From Bigelowiella natans CCMP2755 (taxonomy: Eukaryota; Cercozoa; Chlorarachniophyceae), in the NCBI GenBank assembly GCA_000320545.1, contig ADNK01002337.1, positions 1-33,312 of the forward strand: 33,312 nucleotides of DNA. The letters run 5' to 3'. This document shows, one piece after another, positions 1 through 9,927 of the stretch. Below the pieces are notes generated by a model. The model had not been told where the DNA came from and ran no database searches. It saw only the letters and a list, made by a program, of their open reading frames with translations. Position 1 is the first letter of the stretch; each line of letters starts with the position of its first letter. The position numbers and the translations under genes are program-made.

Positions 1-147
1 GCCATCTATCTGGAAATGGAGGTTAGGGGCGTTAGAAATTGGGGGGGGTCCGACATATTAATACGTTGTTCTATGGGTATACATAAGCTTTATAGAGGCC
101 CCCAACATCCAGCGCCGAGGAAAAACGGGTAATCTGCTCTGGTGTGA

Positions 148-951
148 GCCCGAGAGCCGTGTTTTTACCATTTTCACCCGGCACATCAACCTCTCCTCAG
201 CGTCCAGGACGTCGCCTCTCTCATTGCTCACGTGAGCGGGCTGCTGAAGGAGTGCGCACAAGGGGCTGGTGGTGACAGCAATGAAATCCTGAGGAGAGTC
301 TCATATTTTCAATGGTTTGCAAACCAAACATATCCTCCTCCTCCTCTTTCTCCTCCTCCTTCTCCTCCCTCCCTCCCCCCTTCCCCGTCTCCCGCAAGTT
401 GTGCCGAGAGCTGTAGCGGTCTCTTCTGTGCAGTGATCGGCTTTTTGAACCGAAACGAACCAAAATCGACGGATTTGTGCCCGTCCCCCCGCGTGCGACT
501 GCAGGCCGCGGTTCCAGAGCAAACACCCCGGGAGGAATCACGGAAGGAGGATGGCGATAGCTTATTAATTCGCTATTCTCATTCTCGCCTCCGGGGTTGG
601 AAGCCTAAGAATCCTCCTCCTCCTCCGGCGTACATGATTCTTGACTTTTCCGTGTTGTCGCTATCATTTGTCGTTATCGTCATTGCACCATCACCCAAGG
701 ATATACACCCTAATTGTCCTTTGCTTCAGGTTCTCGGGGCTTAAGGCGTTGCGAGCCGAATCACAGAGCAAATTTACCGCATTCATCGAGCTGATCTTGG
801 CGCATCTTAGAATCAACGAGGAGGCGGGGAGGGGGGGAGAGGGCGAGGAGGAGAAGCAGAAGCGGGCAATCGGAAACAACAAGCTTCCCATAACGGACGC
901 CGACACTCGCGACTGTGCGTGATAATAAGACATTGGCGAGTGGATGAGATA

Positions 952-982
<31 letters not shown>

Positions 983-1599
983 CGATGTTTACGATGATGA
1001 TGATGATGGTGATTGATGATGATTATGATTGGAATAATGATGATGATGATGGTGGTGGTGGTGGTGGTCACTTATTCGCCATCTATTTCTTGGGCAGATG
1101 TCGCTGTGGAGCTAGAGACAGGATTTGACCTACACAGTGCTTTCAAAGAAGGCGATCTGCCTTGCACGTTCCTCGCCGGCGACCCTATAACGCCCTCGGT
1201 CGGTGATGATAGTTCAGCAGCAACACATCACAACAAAGCGTGCTCGGTCAAAAACTGAAATCGGCGCAAACGCGTCACTCCTCATTCTCACATCTCATCA
1301 TTTTTCGCTCTTCAGAATGGCCAATGATATAGTACACGTCTCCTATGCAGGTTCTCGACTTTATCTTCTACGGCGGGCGCCGGCTTTCCCTGACCGGCAC
1401 GTTCCCCCCTATTGATACCAAGGACCTACGTGCGGGGGGGGGGGGGGGTATCCCTTCGCGGTTCATGCCGAGTGACCACCTGAGCATCGTCGCCAATTTT
1501 AGGCAGAAGCTTGTTAGTAGTGCAGAGGCGGAGGATAAGGGTGGTGATGATGATAATGATGATGATGATAATGATGATAATAATGACAAAGGCTGCTGA
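148..1599 (+). CDS. EEP-fold nuclease/phosphodiesterase, PDE12/nocturnin-like (5' partial, spliced)
   Basis: The family cleaves phosphodiester bonds, often shortening poly(A) tails or degrading 2',5'-oligoadenylate. The two last exons are clear: 1098-1198 reads TGFDLHSAFKEGDLPCTF and joins in phase at 1351-1599, which reads VLDFIFYGG and ends in PSDHLSIVANF. These match the family's 'L-x-SAY', 'LDYIFY' and catalytic 'SDHL' blocks. An upstream exon within about 148-300 reads FYHFHPAHQPLLSVQDVA and then GGDSNE, which fit the 'THLxxHP...Q' block and the GDxN motif. A possible exon at 730-828 (FSGLKALRAESQ) could not be joined in phase to the 148-300 exon. The N-terminal part lies outside the window. 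The C-terminal tail is an Asp/Asn run encoded by a GAT/AAT microsatellite. The donor at 1199 is an atypical GTCGGT. I am fairly sure of the fold and unsure of the substrate. Confidence 0.6.
949..1072. repeat. (ATG/GAT)n and (GGT)n microsatellite
   Basis: An impure trinucleotide run, mainly ATG/GAT and then GGT repeats, lies in the intron just before the exon at 1098 of the nuclease gene. Long ORFs on both strands here are repeat artefacts (poly-Met, poly-His, poly-Ile). Confidence 0.9.
1543..1590 (+). repeat. (GAT/AAT)n microsatellite read as coding sequence
   Basis: This trinucleotide run is in frame with the last exon of the nuclease gene and encodes an acidic Asp/Asn tail of about 15 residues before the stop at 1599. 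It follows directly on the SDHLSIVANF block, so it lies outside the catalytic fold. Confidence 0.7.
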
Positions 1600-2537
1600 T
1601 TCAGTCGATGCATCGTACGTTAGTGCATGATAATCATAATAATCAAATAAAATAAAGGGGGCAGTAAAATCACCATACGTCACTGCCAGAAGTACATACT
1701 AGCACATGTTGGATGTAGAGCACGACAAGGAAAGGACAAACATGAGACAGCCCAGCAGCTGCTTCATATTTAAACGCGCCTTATGCAATTTCATCAAACG
1801 TGTAATGTAGCCGACATGCATTAGTCCGTGGTGCAAGCTCTAAGAATGTCCGTCGCCACATAGCAACAGACGTATGCGTTGACGTAAATGCTAAAAGCTA
1901 CGCGATTATACACACACACAGAGAGAGAGAGAGAGAGAAAGAGAGGGAGAGAGAGAGGTACTGCATTCACACATGCATGCTAGCTTGTCTAGTAAACTAG
2001 AGGTGTATTATATGTACATCGTAGTGTGCTGGTACACAAAAATAAATGATTAAATAATAGCACGCTCATACATGATTGGCAGGCGTGTGCATATACGCTT
2101 CATTTGACGTGTCGCATTGCTTGTGCTGCTTTTTATTTATCTTTCATCTTGCGATGATTGATCGAATGCGGAGCATTTTTTTCTCTTAATTGTAGACATC
2201 ATCGCGTGCACTAATTAAAATTCTTCTTTTTTATTCTCTCATTACTCGGTTTCTACTTGCTTAGCTGTCCACTGTGTCGGAGGAGGAGAATGACGAGTTG
2301 GAATTCACAGATGTGCGCGATTGCTAGCCGGAAACAACAGTGAGTGAGTCCTCGTCGCACACATGCACACTTGCACATGTGCGACGCACACACAGCAATA
2401 GAAGAAATTTCAATTCCAATGCTCTCAAGAGTTCTTCACACGCACATGCAGACATGTACACAAAGTGCCGGCATGCACGTACGTACACGCTCAAGAGCCT
2501 CAATGCCCTCGAACAAATGCTCAATTCCCGCTTGCTT
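1600..2537. other. Intergenic region between convergent genes
   Basis: This AT-richer stretch separates the 3' end of the nuclease gene (+) from the 3' end of the GH3 gene (-). It holds the AATAAA pair, a (CA)n(GA)n microsatellite at about 1911-1955 and short CATGCATGC/CTAG-rich words near 1971-1998. I see no further gene. Confidence 0.7.
1646..1656 (+). other. Candidate polyadenylation signal
   Basis: Two overlapping AATAAA hexamers begin 47 bases after the nuclease stop codon, a normal place for a eukaryotic cleavage/polyadenylation signal on the + strand. Confidence 0.5.
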
Positions 2538-5046
2538 CTAGCTGCATTTTTCGTTCCAGAGAAGATCAACGTCCGCCTTTCTCCTCAAAACCCGAGGGAT
2601 CTTGAGCTGATTGGCAGCCCCCCCGCCAGCAATTAGCGTGTCCCGCAGGCCCAAGAATGCGCCGCTATTAACCTGAACGACCCTGGCAGGCTCTATGGCC
2701 CCCTTCACTCGGAACGATTTGTAAATCGGGTTGGAACGCTGGATCTGAAACGCCATGGGCACAGAACACACAACGCGTGTCATCGTTAATACGCAAGGGC
2801 CGAAAGTAGAAGAGTCACATAACACACGTGCACTTATTTCTTATTTTGTTATATGATCATACTTCTAGATCCAAAGCCTTCACGTCGGTTCCGGTCAGCT
2901 TGCTGCCATCCTCCAGCTCGACGAAGACCACATAGTGTGGTGTCGCGGCAGCATCCCGATGTAGGTACTCTGCGCAGGCATAATCGACCAAACGCGAAGA
3001 AGAAGAAGACGCCCCGTCCCCCTGCTCATCACACAAGGGGAAACTCTCATGTACAGCTCGTTCAAATCTAAGTCGCGCGTTGTTGCCAAAGAGTAGAAAC
3101 CCTACGACTCGCGGCGGCCCGCCAGCGCTCGCACAACACGCACTCACCAGCACCACATCTTCATGCGAGAGCATTCCGCGGCGCGACAAGAAGACGTAGA
3201 CCATACCTTCATCGTGGGGGAGGATCTCGAAAACACGTTTCTGATCGACTCCATGACCATAGTCTCCGAGGTCTTTTCGCCGCGCACGTTGAGCATCTGC
3301 CCCGTGCGGTACCGGAACTCCACCTACCACCACCCGCACAACAACAGCATCGCGCGGCAAAACAAACCACCCACCATTAACTGAGGGAAAGAGGCAATCG
3401 CAAGGAGGCAGGATAAACAGCACACGAACGAGGAGGAGCAAAGCTCGCACCACACAGAGACCGATGATGGTCATGGTTAGGTAGGGGGGGGGGGGGGGAG
3501 AGAATGCCTGTTCTACCATGGGCGCCTCGTGGTGGAAACCACCGATTCTCACGACATCACCTGAATGAAAACAACAACCCCGGAAGCAGGCGATTCATTC
3601 CAATCACGAGAACATACAGCAGCAATGATTTAGACAGCCGGCCGATTATTGAGAGAGCGAGAAATGGAGAGGGAGAGAAAAAAGGGAAGAGATATGGCCT
3701 CAGAGCTTCAACCGAATCGATATCTGCAGAAGCCACTCAGATTCGTCATGACCAATTCGTATTCCTCGCCCACCTTCACCTCTCTACTCTGAGAAGAGGT
3801 AGGCGTCACATGCAACCAGAATAAAGAAGGGAGCAAGAATCGACGCATATACAGGGGGGAGATACTATCATGGCTTGCTCTCCGTGCCAACGCGAGACCG
3901 AAAAATGCACGGGAAAGATCTAATCATGGCGTCTGCAGCTTGAACACTTTATGCTCACCGAGCGCGTCGGAGGTTGAGCGAGGTGCATGTCCTTCGTGTC
4001 GATGAATTCGAAGACCTTTTATTTAATACCCGTCATCCACAGCCAAGTAAGCACCGTATGATGACGTTTTTTTCTTATATTTAGGCGTGTATATGCACAC
4101 CGAATACGGTCTATTTTTTGCACCCGAGGTAGCTTTCGGGTGGGAAGTGTGTTTTTGTTTTGTTGCGGCATTAAAAAAGGAAAAAAAGGGCCATCCAAGC
4201 CCTGGCCCCCTTGCCAAAAAGCAGCATCAGTAGTTGCAAGCACATCAGGAGTCGTTCATCCTTATCTTCATCACCCTCATAATCATCATCTTCTTCTTCA
4301 TTTTCATCGCCCTCGCACTCATCACAGCTCTCACCATGGCCCGCGGGACGAGGGTGTAGAGGCTCGTCTTCCGTTCTCTAGTTGCTCCTGCTTTTGCGAC
4401 GGTGTGGGGGGGGTGGAGGTTGACGGCAATCAGACCCTCCGTCGCTCCGTAGATAGGAGAGTAGTTGGGAATGCCCTTGGTGAACGTCTCTTCCATCTTC
4501 TCCGCATACAGGCTAAAGGCGCCGGTGCTCACGCAGAGGAGTAGTTTCATATCAGGCCATAGTTTACGTGCGAGCCCAGTGGTAGCAGCATCGACGTCCC
4601 TCGTCATCGCCGATGGCCTTGGAGCAGGAGAAGAGGGAGGCGAAGGCAATAATGACGATTCGCCGGTGATATTACTGCCGGTTTTAAGGATAACGTCATC
4701 GGAGAGACCCAGTGCCGCTGCCACTGAGAGACACAAACAAACACGCATCACGCGAAGGTACAACCACTCTTGGGAGTTTCTGTGGACGGGCGACATGGTT
4801 GCAGTGAGACGCCGACAACAACGATACGCCGAGCGATGTGCGGGGAAGAGAGAAAGCGGGCGGTATCCACCTTCCTTGGCTCTCACGGGATTGGGAGAGA
4901 GCTGACCCTCCAGCTCCGCACGGGTCTCGGGGGGCAGGCGGCCGCAGATCTCCGGGTCGATTTTCCCCCTTTTTTTGACGAAGAAAGAACCAGTTTGTGG
5001 ATCGCTGCTCAGGCGACAACGCAAAGCTCTCTCTCGCGCACACGTA

Positions 5047-5086
<40 letters not shown>

Positions 5087-5089
5087 CTC

Positions 5090-5134
<45 letters not shown>

Positions 5135-5429
5135 AACTAAAGACACGTGTAGGGCGAATGGAGTCCGGGAAAAACGCATTATGTTATGATCTAGGTGTCA
5201 TCCTCTTTGCTCCCTCAAGTGCCTATGTGTACGTTGCTAGGTCCCGGACGAGCTGTCGCGGAGTGCGTGATATCTGGGCGAATAGCGTGTACACGATGCT
5301 GCTGAAGTTGGCCTCCAGGATGCCGAGCTGCGATGGGGAGAATTGTGGGATTTATCATCCACAACAGGGCTAGGGATCCGCACACATTCCAACGCAAATA
5401 CACACACAAACACGCATACATAGATGCAT

Positions 5430-5479
<50 letters not shown>

Positions 5480-6746
5480 TAAACAACACACATCATCACA
5501 CGGTACAGCTGCCCTTCATAAGCAACCCCCTTCCCTCTCAGATGCGACCTTTCTATCCCTTAGCGCGAACAACGTGTGGAGATACAGTGCTGCAGGCTCA
5601 TCTCCACGAATCATATATGCGGCCTTTGGGGTGGAATAGAGTGGAAGCAGCCTGAGGAGAAGAAGGAGGAGGAGGGAGGCAATAGTAGGTAGGGAGAGGA
5701 GTGCGCGCGGGGGGGGGGGTAGGGTGAGATGCTCGAGCGAAAAGAGAGACATGACCCTGTGTGTGTGTGTGTGTGTGTGTTTTGTGTGTGTTGTTGTTGC
5801 TGCTGCTGCTGATGATGATGATGATCCTGCAGCAGTGAAAGCCTACCTTTGGAAGGATTTATCGCCAGGGCTGCTGCTATTTGGGCCGATCCGGAGGCCA
5901 GACTCCGTCACGGAGTAACTCGGCAGATACGTCAGCTGCAAAGATCATCATAAGGAGGTCTCAGACATGCAGCTCACAATCACAATCAGCTCAAAATCAG
6001 GGTGCATATATCAGAAAACATCGACGCCGAGCGGTGAATTGGTTGATAAAAGAGGGAAAACGGCCGGCACAGCGACGCTTATGACGTACAACAACATAAC
6101 ACAGAAGATATATGCAACAGCACATTCTCATACAAATCGATGAACAGCCCTTCCCCGCCCCCCATCTCACCTTGCAGGTCTTCTGGAGCTGCACCGCCTC
6201 CGGAAATCTGAAGAAGGCGTTCCATACACCAAAAAGCGCCAAAAGCACAGGTGACAAAGTGAATACACCCATGCTCTGTGCGAAGAAACTTAAGAAAGTG
6301 AGCGCGAGAGAGAAAGGGGGGGGGGGGGGGGGGGAAGGGGGGTGTAGCAGTGTGGACAGCAATAGAGAAAGACATAGGGAGAGACTGGGGAGGGGAAGAG
6401 GAGAGGGGCTAGGTAGTAGCGCTACTCATTGAAGAGCGTGTCGAACACAGGAGCAATCCCTGCACAATGAGCAGCAGTAGCAGCAGCAGAAGAAGAAGAA
6501 GAAGAAGAAGAAGAAGAAGAGGAAAAAAGGAGAAATCAGTTCTGGAATGATAGAGATATGATTTATAGCAGTCCGTTGAAGAAGATATGAAGAAGAAGAA
6601 GAAGCAGCAGCTGAAGGGACTCACCTTGCAAGAAGAAGGTCTGCCGTTGCTTGTGCGTCGTCGGCAGCAGGCTTCTACGCGAGTTATTGTTACATTAGCC
6701 TTCTGCTACGTTCTTTCACTTCTACTTCTGGTCACACTACTCTCCC

Positions 6747-6795
<49 letters not shown>

Positions 6796-7466
6796 CTCTC
6801 TCACTCCTACGACACTGAGTGCCCTCTCTTTTGTGCATCTGCGTTGTTGCGCGAGGGTGGGAGGCGAAAGAAACGCAGAGCGAGGACGGTTGCGACGAGG
6901 ACGTACGACAATAACGACGATAATGACGTAATGGCTGGGGGCAAGCGACCTGTTCCCCGACGTTCCACTCGTCGCTGCTAGTAGATCGACCTGCGATTTG
7001 GTAGATCGAGAAGAAACGAACCTCAGAGCACGTAGCGAGAAAATTAGTCGCGCAGCGCTGGAACGGCGGGCTGTTGGTCAACGAATCGATCATACCGCAT
7101 CAGTGGTGAGCGCTTTGCTGTCCTCCCCTGTTCTCATCTTCTCGATGTAGCTCCGATACGTCTCGTATCTGTTTCGGATGGAAGCGAGGGGGAGAGGAGG
7201 AGGGGGGAGGAGGGAGAAGGAGGAGGAGGAAGGGAGATGGGGCACGAAGTAGAATAGAAGAGCTTATGCCTGCGTGCTAACCTAAAGCGAGGAGATGAAG
7301 TTGTCATACAGGCCCATATCACCGTACTCACATGCAAGCAGCAGCAGTACCTGGTCAACGGCATAAATTTTTTATAGGCGTCAAGCAAGTTTTCTCCGGA
7401 ATCGTCGGTCCGGGCCAAGAACTTGCCGAAATCATGGTCTCTTTTGATATGTGCGCGCGTGCGACG

Positions 7467-7502
<36 letters not shown>

Positions 7503-8166
7503 AAGCTATGCATGTTTATGAGGGCATGAAGATGGCGTTTATGATGGGAACGACATCGACAACGGCGGAGATTTTTTTCCTATTCGATTCCTTACCTTCC
7601 AAACAACGTGTCTTTATTCTTTTCCAGCAGATCACGTAGAAGCTTTTCCTGCAGTTGCGCCGTTTATGATTAGTTGCTATCCCTTCGACTACTCCCGACG
7701 AATTCACCCCCCACATGAGCTTGCTGTATCCATCGAGGGGTGTGGTTGTTTTCTCAGGGGGGGGAGGGGGGCGGGAACCTGGCACGTTTGAAAGTTTTTA
7801 CAGTCTTCTTCCAACTTGCCTCTCGCCCATCGGCCTGCAATCGATTGAACAATTGAAGAAGAGGAGATCATGAGAATTTATGATGGTGAGAGATGCGTGT
7901 TTTTCCACGCACCGAGCACAGCCATTGCCTTGAACGTGACGTACTGATAGACCGCACTGCTAAAGGTATGTGTTTCGGAGCTAGGGAGGAAGGCGGGGGG
8001 GAGGGCATGCGAAGACACACAATCTCAGTCAGTCCTCTTCGACGAACAACAAAAACAAACGACGGGACGTGCAGCACCATGTCATCTGCGATGCTGAGTA
8101 GCCAACATAGGCGGTACAGGCCGCTCCGCTAACCAGGCCGAGCGCGAGGCGGGGGCGGCGCAGCAT
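2538..8166 (-). CDS. GH3-family acyl-acid-amido synthetase (21 exons, 667 aa)
   Basis: GH3 enzymes adenylate a carboxylic acid with ATP and join it to an amino acid; in plants the acids include auxin, jasmonate and benzoates. My exons are 8166-8078, 7959-7913, 7834-7779, 7648-7596, 7440-7351, 7168-7096, 6990-6950, 6674-6625, 6459-6426, 6207-6171, 5935-5847, 5651-5549, 5327-5233, 4968-4871, 4723-4335, 4015-3959, 3788-3713, 3560-3517, 3323-3207, 3021-2863 and 2744-2538, all in phase. Family blocks appear in order: ATSGTSGN (about 142-149, ATP motif I), IYGATEGLIAVNL (409-421, motif II), VFEFID, then YELVMTNLSGFCRYRFGDVV (477-496, motif III), LNVRGEKTSE, and a C-terminal domain ending in ANQLKIPR. 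The N terminus (LALGLVSGAACTAYVGY) is hydrophobic, perhaps a signal anchor. An insertion of about 30 Ser/Pro-rich residues precedes motif II. The family is certain; the substrate is unknown. Confidence 0.92.
5050..5131. repeat. (CT)n followed by (CA)n microsatellite, intronic
   Basis: A compound dinucleotide run of about 80 bases inside the GH3 intron between the exons at 5327-5233 and 4968-4871. It generates several spurious Leu/Ser or His/Thr ORFs. Confidence 0.95.
5429..5477. repeat. (CA)n(GA)n microsatellite, intronic
   Basis: A compound dinucleotide run in the GH3 intron between the exons at 5651-5549 and 5327-5233. Confidence 0.9.
5757..5824. repeat. (GT)n plus (TGC/TGA)n microsatellite, intronic
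   Basis: A (GT)n run followed by TTG/TGC/TGA trinucleotides in the GH3 intron before the exon at 5651-5549. Confidence 0.9.
6477..6522. repeat. (AGC)n(AGA)n microsatellite, intronic
   Basis: A trinucleotide run in the GH3 intron just upstream (sense) of the small exon 6459-6426. On the sense strand it supplies the polypyrimidine tract before the acceptor. Confidence 0.9.
6740..6790. repeat. (CT)n microsatellite, intronic
   Basis: A dinucleotide run in the GH3 intron between the exons at 6990-6950 and 6674-6625. Confidence 0.9.
7468..7501. repeat. (GT)n microsatellite, intronic
   Basis: A dinucleotide run in the GH3 intron between the exons at 7648-7596 and 7440-7351. Confidence 0.9.
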
Positions 8167-8236
8167 GCGATCTCTGGTCGCGGTGTGGTCGTCGGGAGAA
8201 GGGCGAGGATGGGTGGATTCCAGTGGCTGTCCGACG

Positions 8237-8334
8237 CGCCCTCAAAGACATGCCGTTTCCAACCCTGCGACATCGATGGCGACTGAAAATTTATAGCGAC
8301 CTCAATGATAGGTCGTTTCCAACCGTGAGACATT
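8237..8334. repeat. Two-copy tandem repeat upstream of the GH3 start
   Basis: Two imperfect copies of about 38 bases, at 8237-8274 and 8297-8334, are offset by 60 bases. Both contain TCGTTTCCAACC-like and GAGACAT-like words. They lie 70-170 bases upstream of the GH3 start codon, so they could sit in its promoter or 5' untranslated region. The rest of 8167-8700 shows no gene. Confidence 0.6.
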
Positions 8335-8703
8335 TTAGATTTCTTAGGAAAATCTAGGAAATGACCTCAGAAAAGGAGTTCCATTGAGAGAAATTCAGAA
8401 ATAAATAGGGATGTCAAGAATGAATGAAACTTTGGGTTTCGGAGAAAGTGGCGCAAAAAAAGGAATCCAGGAACAATCAACGACATCATCCACACGGATT
8501 CACATGTGGTTATTTTCAGTGGCTCTCACAAACAAAAATGAAAAACAGAGCCCATTTAATCTTGTCACCCTTCGGGCAACGCCTTTGAGTTATTGATTAT
8601 TGCTGTTAGGGCTCTTATAATATACCAGATTCAGTTGACGGTGTGATCATCCCTAATTTGCTGCATCCTGTTCTTCCAGGCCGTTGCTTCGTTAAAAAAT
8701 TTA

Positions 8704-9052
8704 GAAACATCCCGGATTTGTCTTACGACAGGATCACTGCCTTTTTCGTGAACGACAGCGCAGCATGCAGAGTGACAAGGCATGATGACCCAGCCTTGTG
8801 TTCCTCTATGAAGCTGAGTGCGCTGAATTCCTTCTGACGGATTTCGGAGCCGAGATCTCGTGGCAAACAACAATGCACACGCTCACTCTGGGCGTCATCT
8901 GTGGGTTGCTTGTGCGAAATTTGATCCCAGCATGTGTGCGAAAGTTCAGAAAGGTTTGAATCCTTGGAATCAGTTCCAACGAAGACTGAAAGGCCATGGA
9001 CTTGCCATTCAAGAGAGGGCACAGCCATGCAAGTTTTCAAAACGCGAAAGAT
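8704..9052 (+). pseudogene. Internally deleted copy of the 11.48 kb membrane-protein gene
   Basis: Three blocks align collinearly with the intact locus: 8704-8872 with 11222-11370 (the 5' flank), 8877-8913 with about 11531-11569 (the signal-peptide coding part), and 8914-9052 with about 12411-12539 (the C-terminal module). The roughly 840 bases encoding the middle of the protein are missing. At that junction one A is lost relative to the intact copy, so the two ends are in different frames. The terminal WNQFQRRLKGHGLAIQERAQ is still legible from about 8958. This is a deletion derivative, or a member of a short repeat family that shares these ends. Confidence 0.75.
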
Positions 9053-9715
9053 GCTTTTTTTGTTAGTTTGGAATCAATTGTCCCCTCATTTGCGGGAAAT
9101 GACTTGCAACAACATTGCATCTAAACATGACTAGATGAGCGTGCCCATCTGAGGCGACCGCATGCATTCAGCATGTGCACATCACCGCACATGCTATGAA
9201 CGCCCAAATCTGTCGTCACATGCAAATGGTGGCGACTAATGTGTCACATTGTGACCAAATGCATTACCATCTTGCAACGACTACGCCTTTTGCATGATGC
9301 CGGCTAGCCGGAGTGCTGACATCAGCGCAGCATGTAATATACATATGAGCTCATTTCGTTCGGAGACTCGGTGGCGTGGATACATGTGCATGCATATATG
9401 TGCATGCATCATGTGCATGAGCGTGTGATGGGACATCGTCTCTTCACACAGGTATTCTGGATATATTCCAGATTGAAAAAGTCTCCAGTTATACGCCAAC
9501 AGCTACATTACTATATAAATTAGGCTCGTCATGTGTGCATTGACAACCTATACCACACGATCACAATCGCAAAGCCTCGGTCAGCGCATTCCAACGCGAG
9601 AATTCACGAAAGCTACATCCTACTCTCCGTTGGGAGTTTCCAAACAGCCAAAGCTTCCATTCCCTTGCGAGCTGTGATGGGCCAGCAACAAACAATAGGA
9701 ACAATAGCACATCCA
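9053..9715. other. Intergenic region with CATG-rich sequence
   Basis: No gene is seen. The stretch is rich in GCATGC, TGCATG and ATGTGCATG words (for example 9380-9425) of the kind that recur in other spacers of this window. It separates the deleted repeat copy from the 3' end of the methyltransferase gene. Confidence 0.6.
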
Positions 9716-9881
9716 TCATTCAAACATATTGGTAGCACGTAGAGCAGGCACGAGAAGAAAACAGGTAGCAGTAGCACGCGTGCAACGATTACATTCCACA
9801 CTATCCTTGACGTCCTCTTCGATGGACACCAACTCGAATCCTGCACCCTTCACCAAGTCCTAATGACACATAGCAACCAAG

Positions 9882-9927
<46 letters not shown>

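Noticed and set aside
691-1128. His-rich and Met-rich small proteins on both strands
   Set aside because: They are translations of the (ATG)n microsatellite and have no independent support.
5050-5477. CRISPR-like or other spaced repeat array
   Set aside because: The repeats are simple dinucleotide microsatellites inside introns, without unique spacers.
7000-7090. Possible GH3 exon reading LTNSPPFQRCATNFL
   Set aside because: It initially looked like part of GH3, but the preceding exon ends at GATGCG|GTATGA and the SGTSG exon starts after ATCGCAG with matching phase. The stretch is the intron itself and contains a branch-like GACTAAT.
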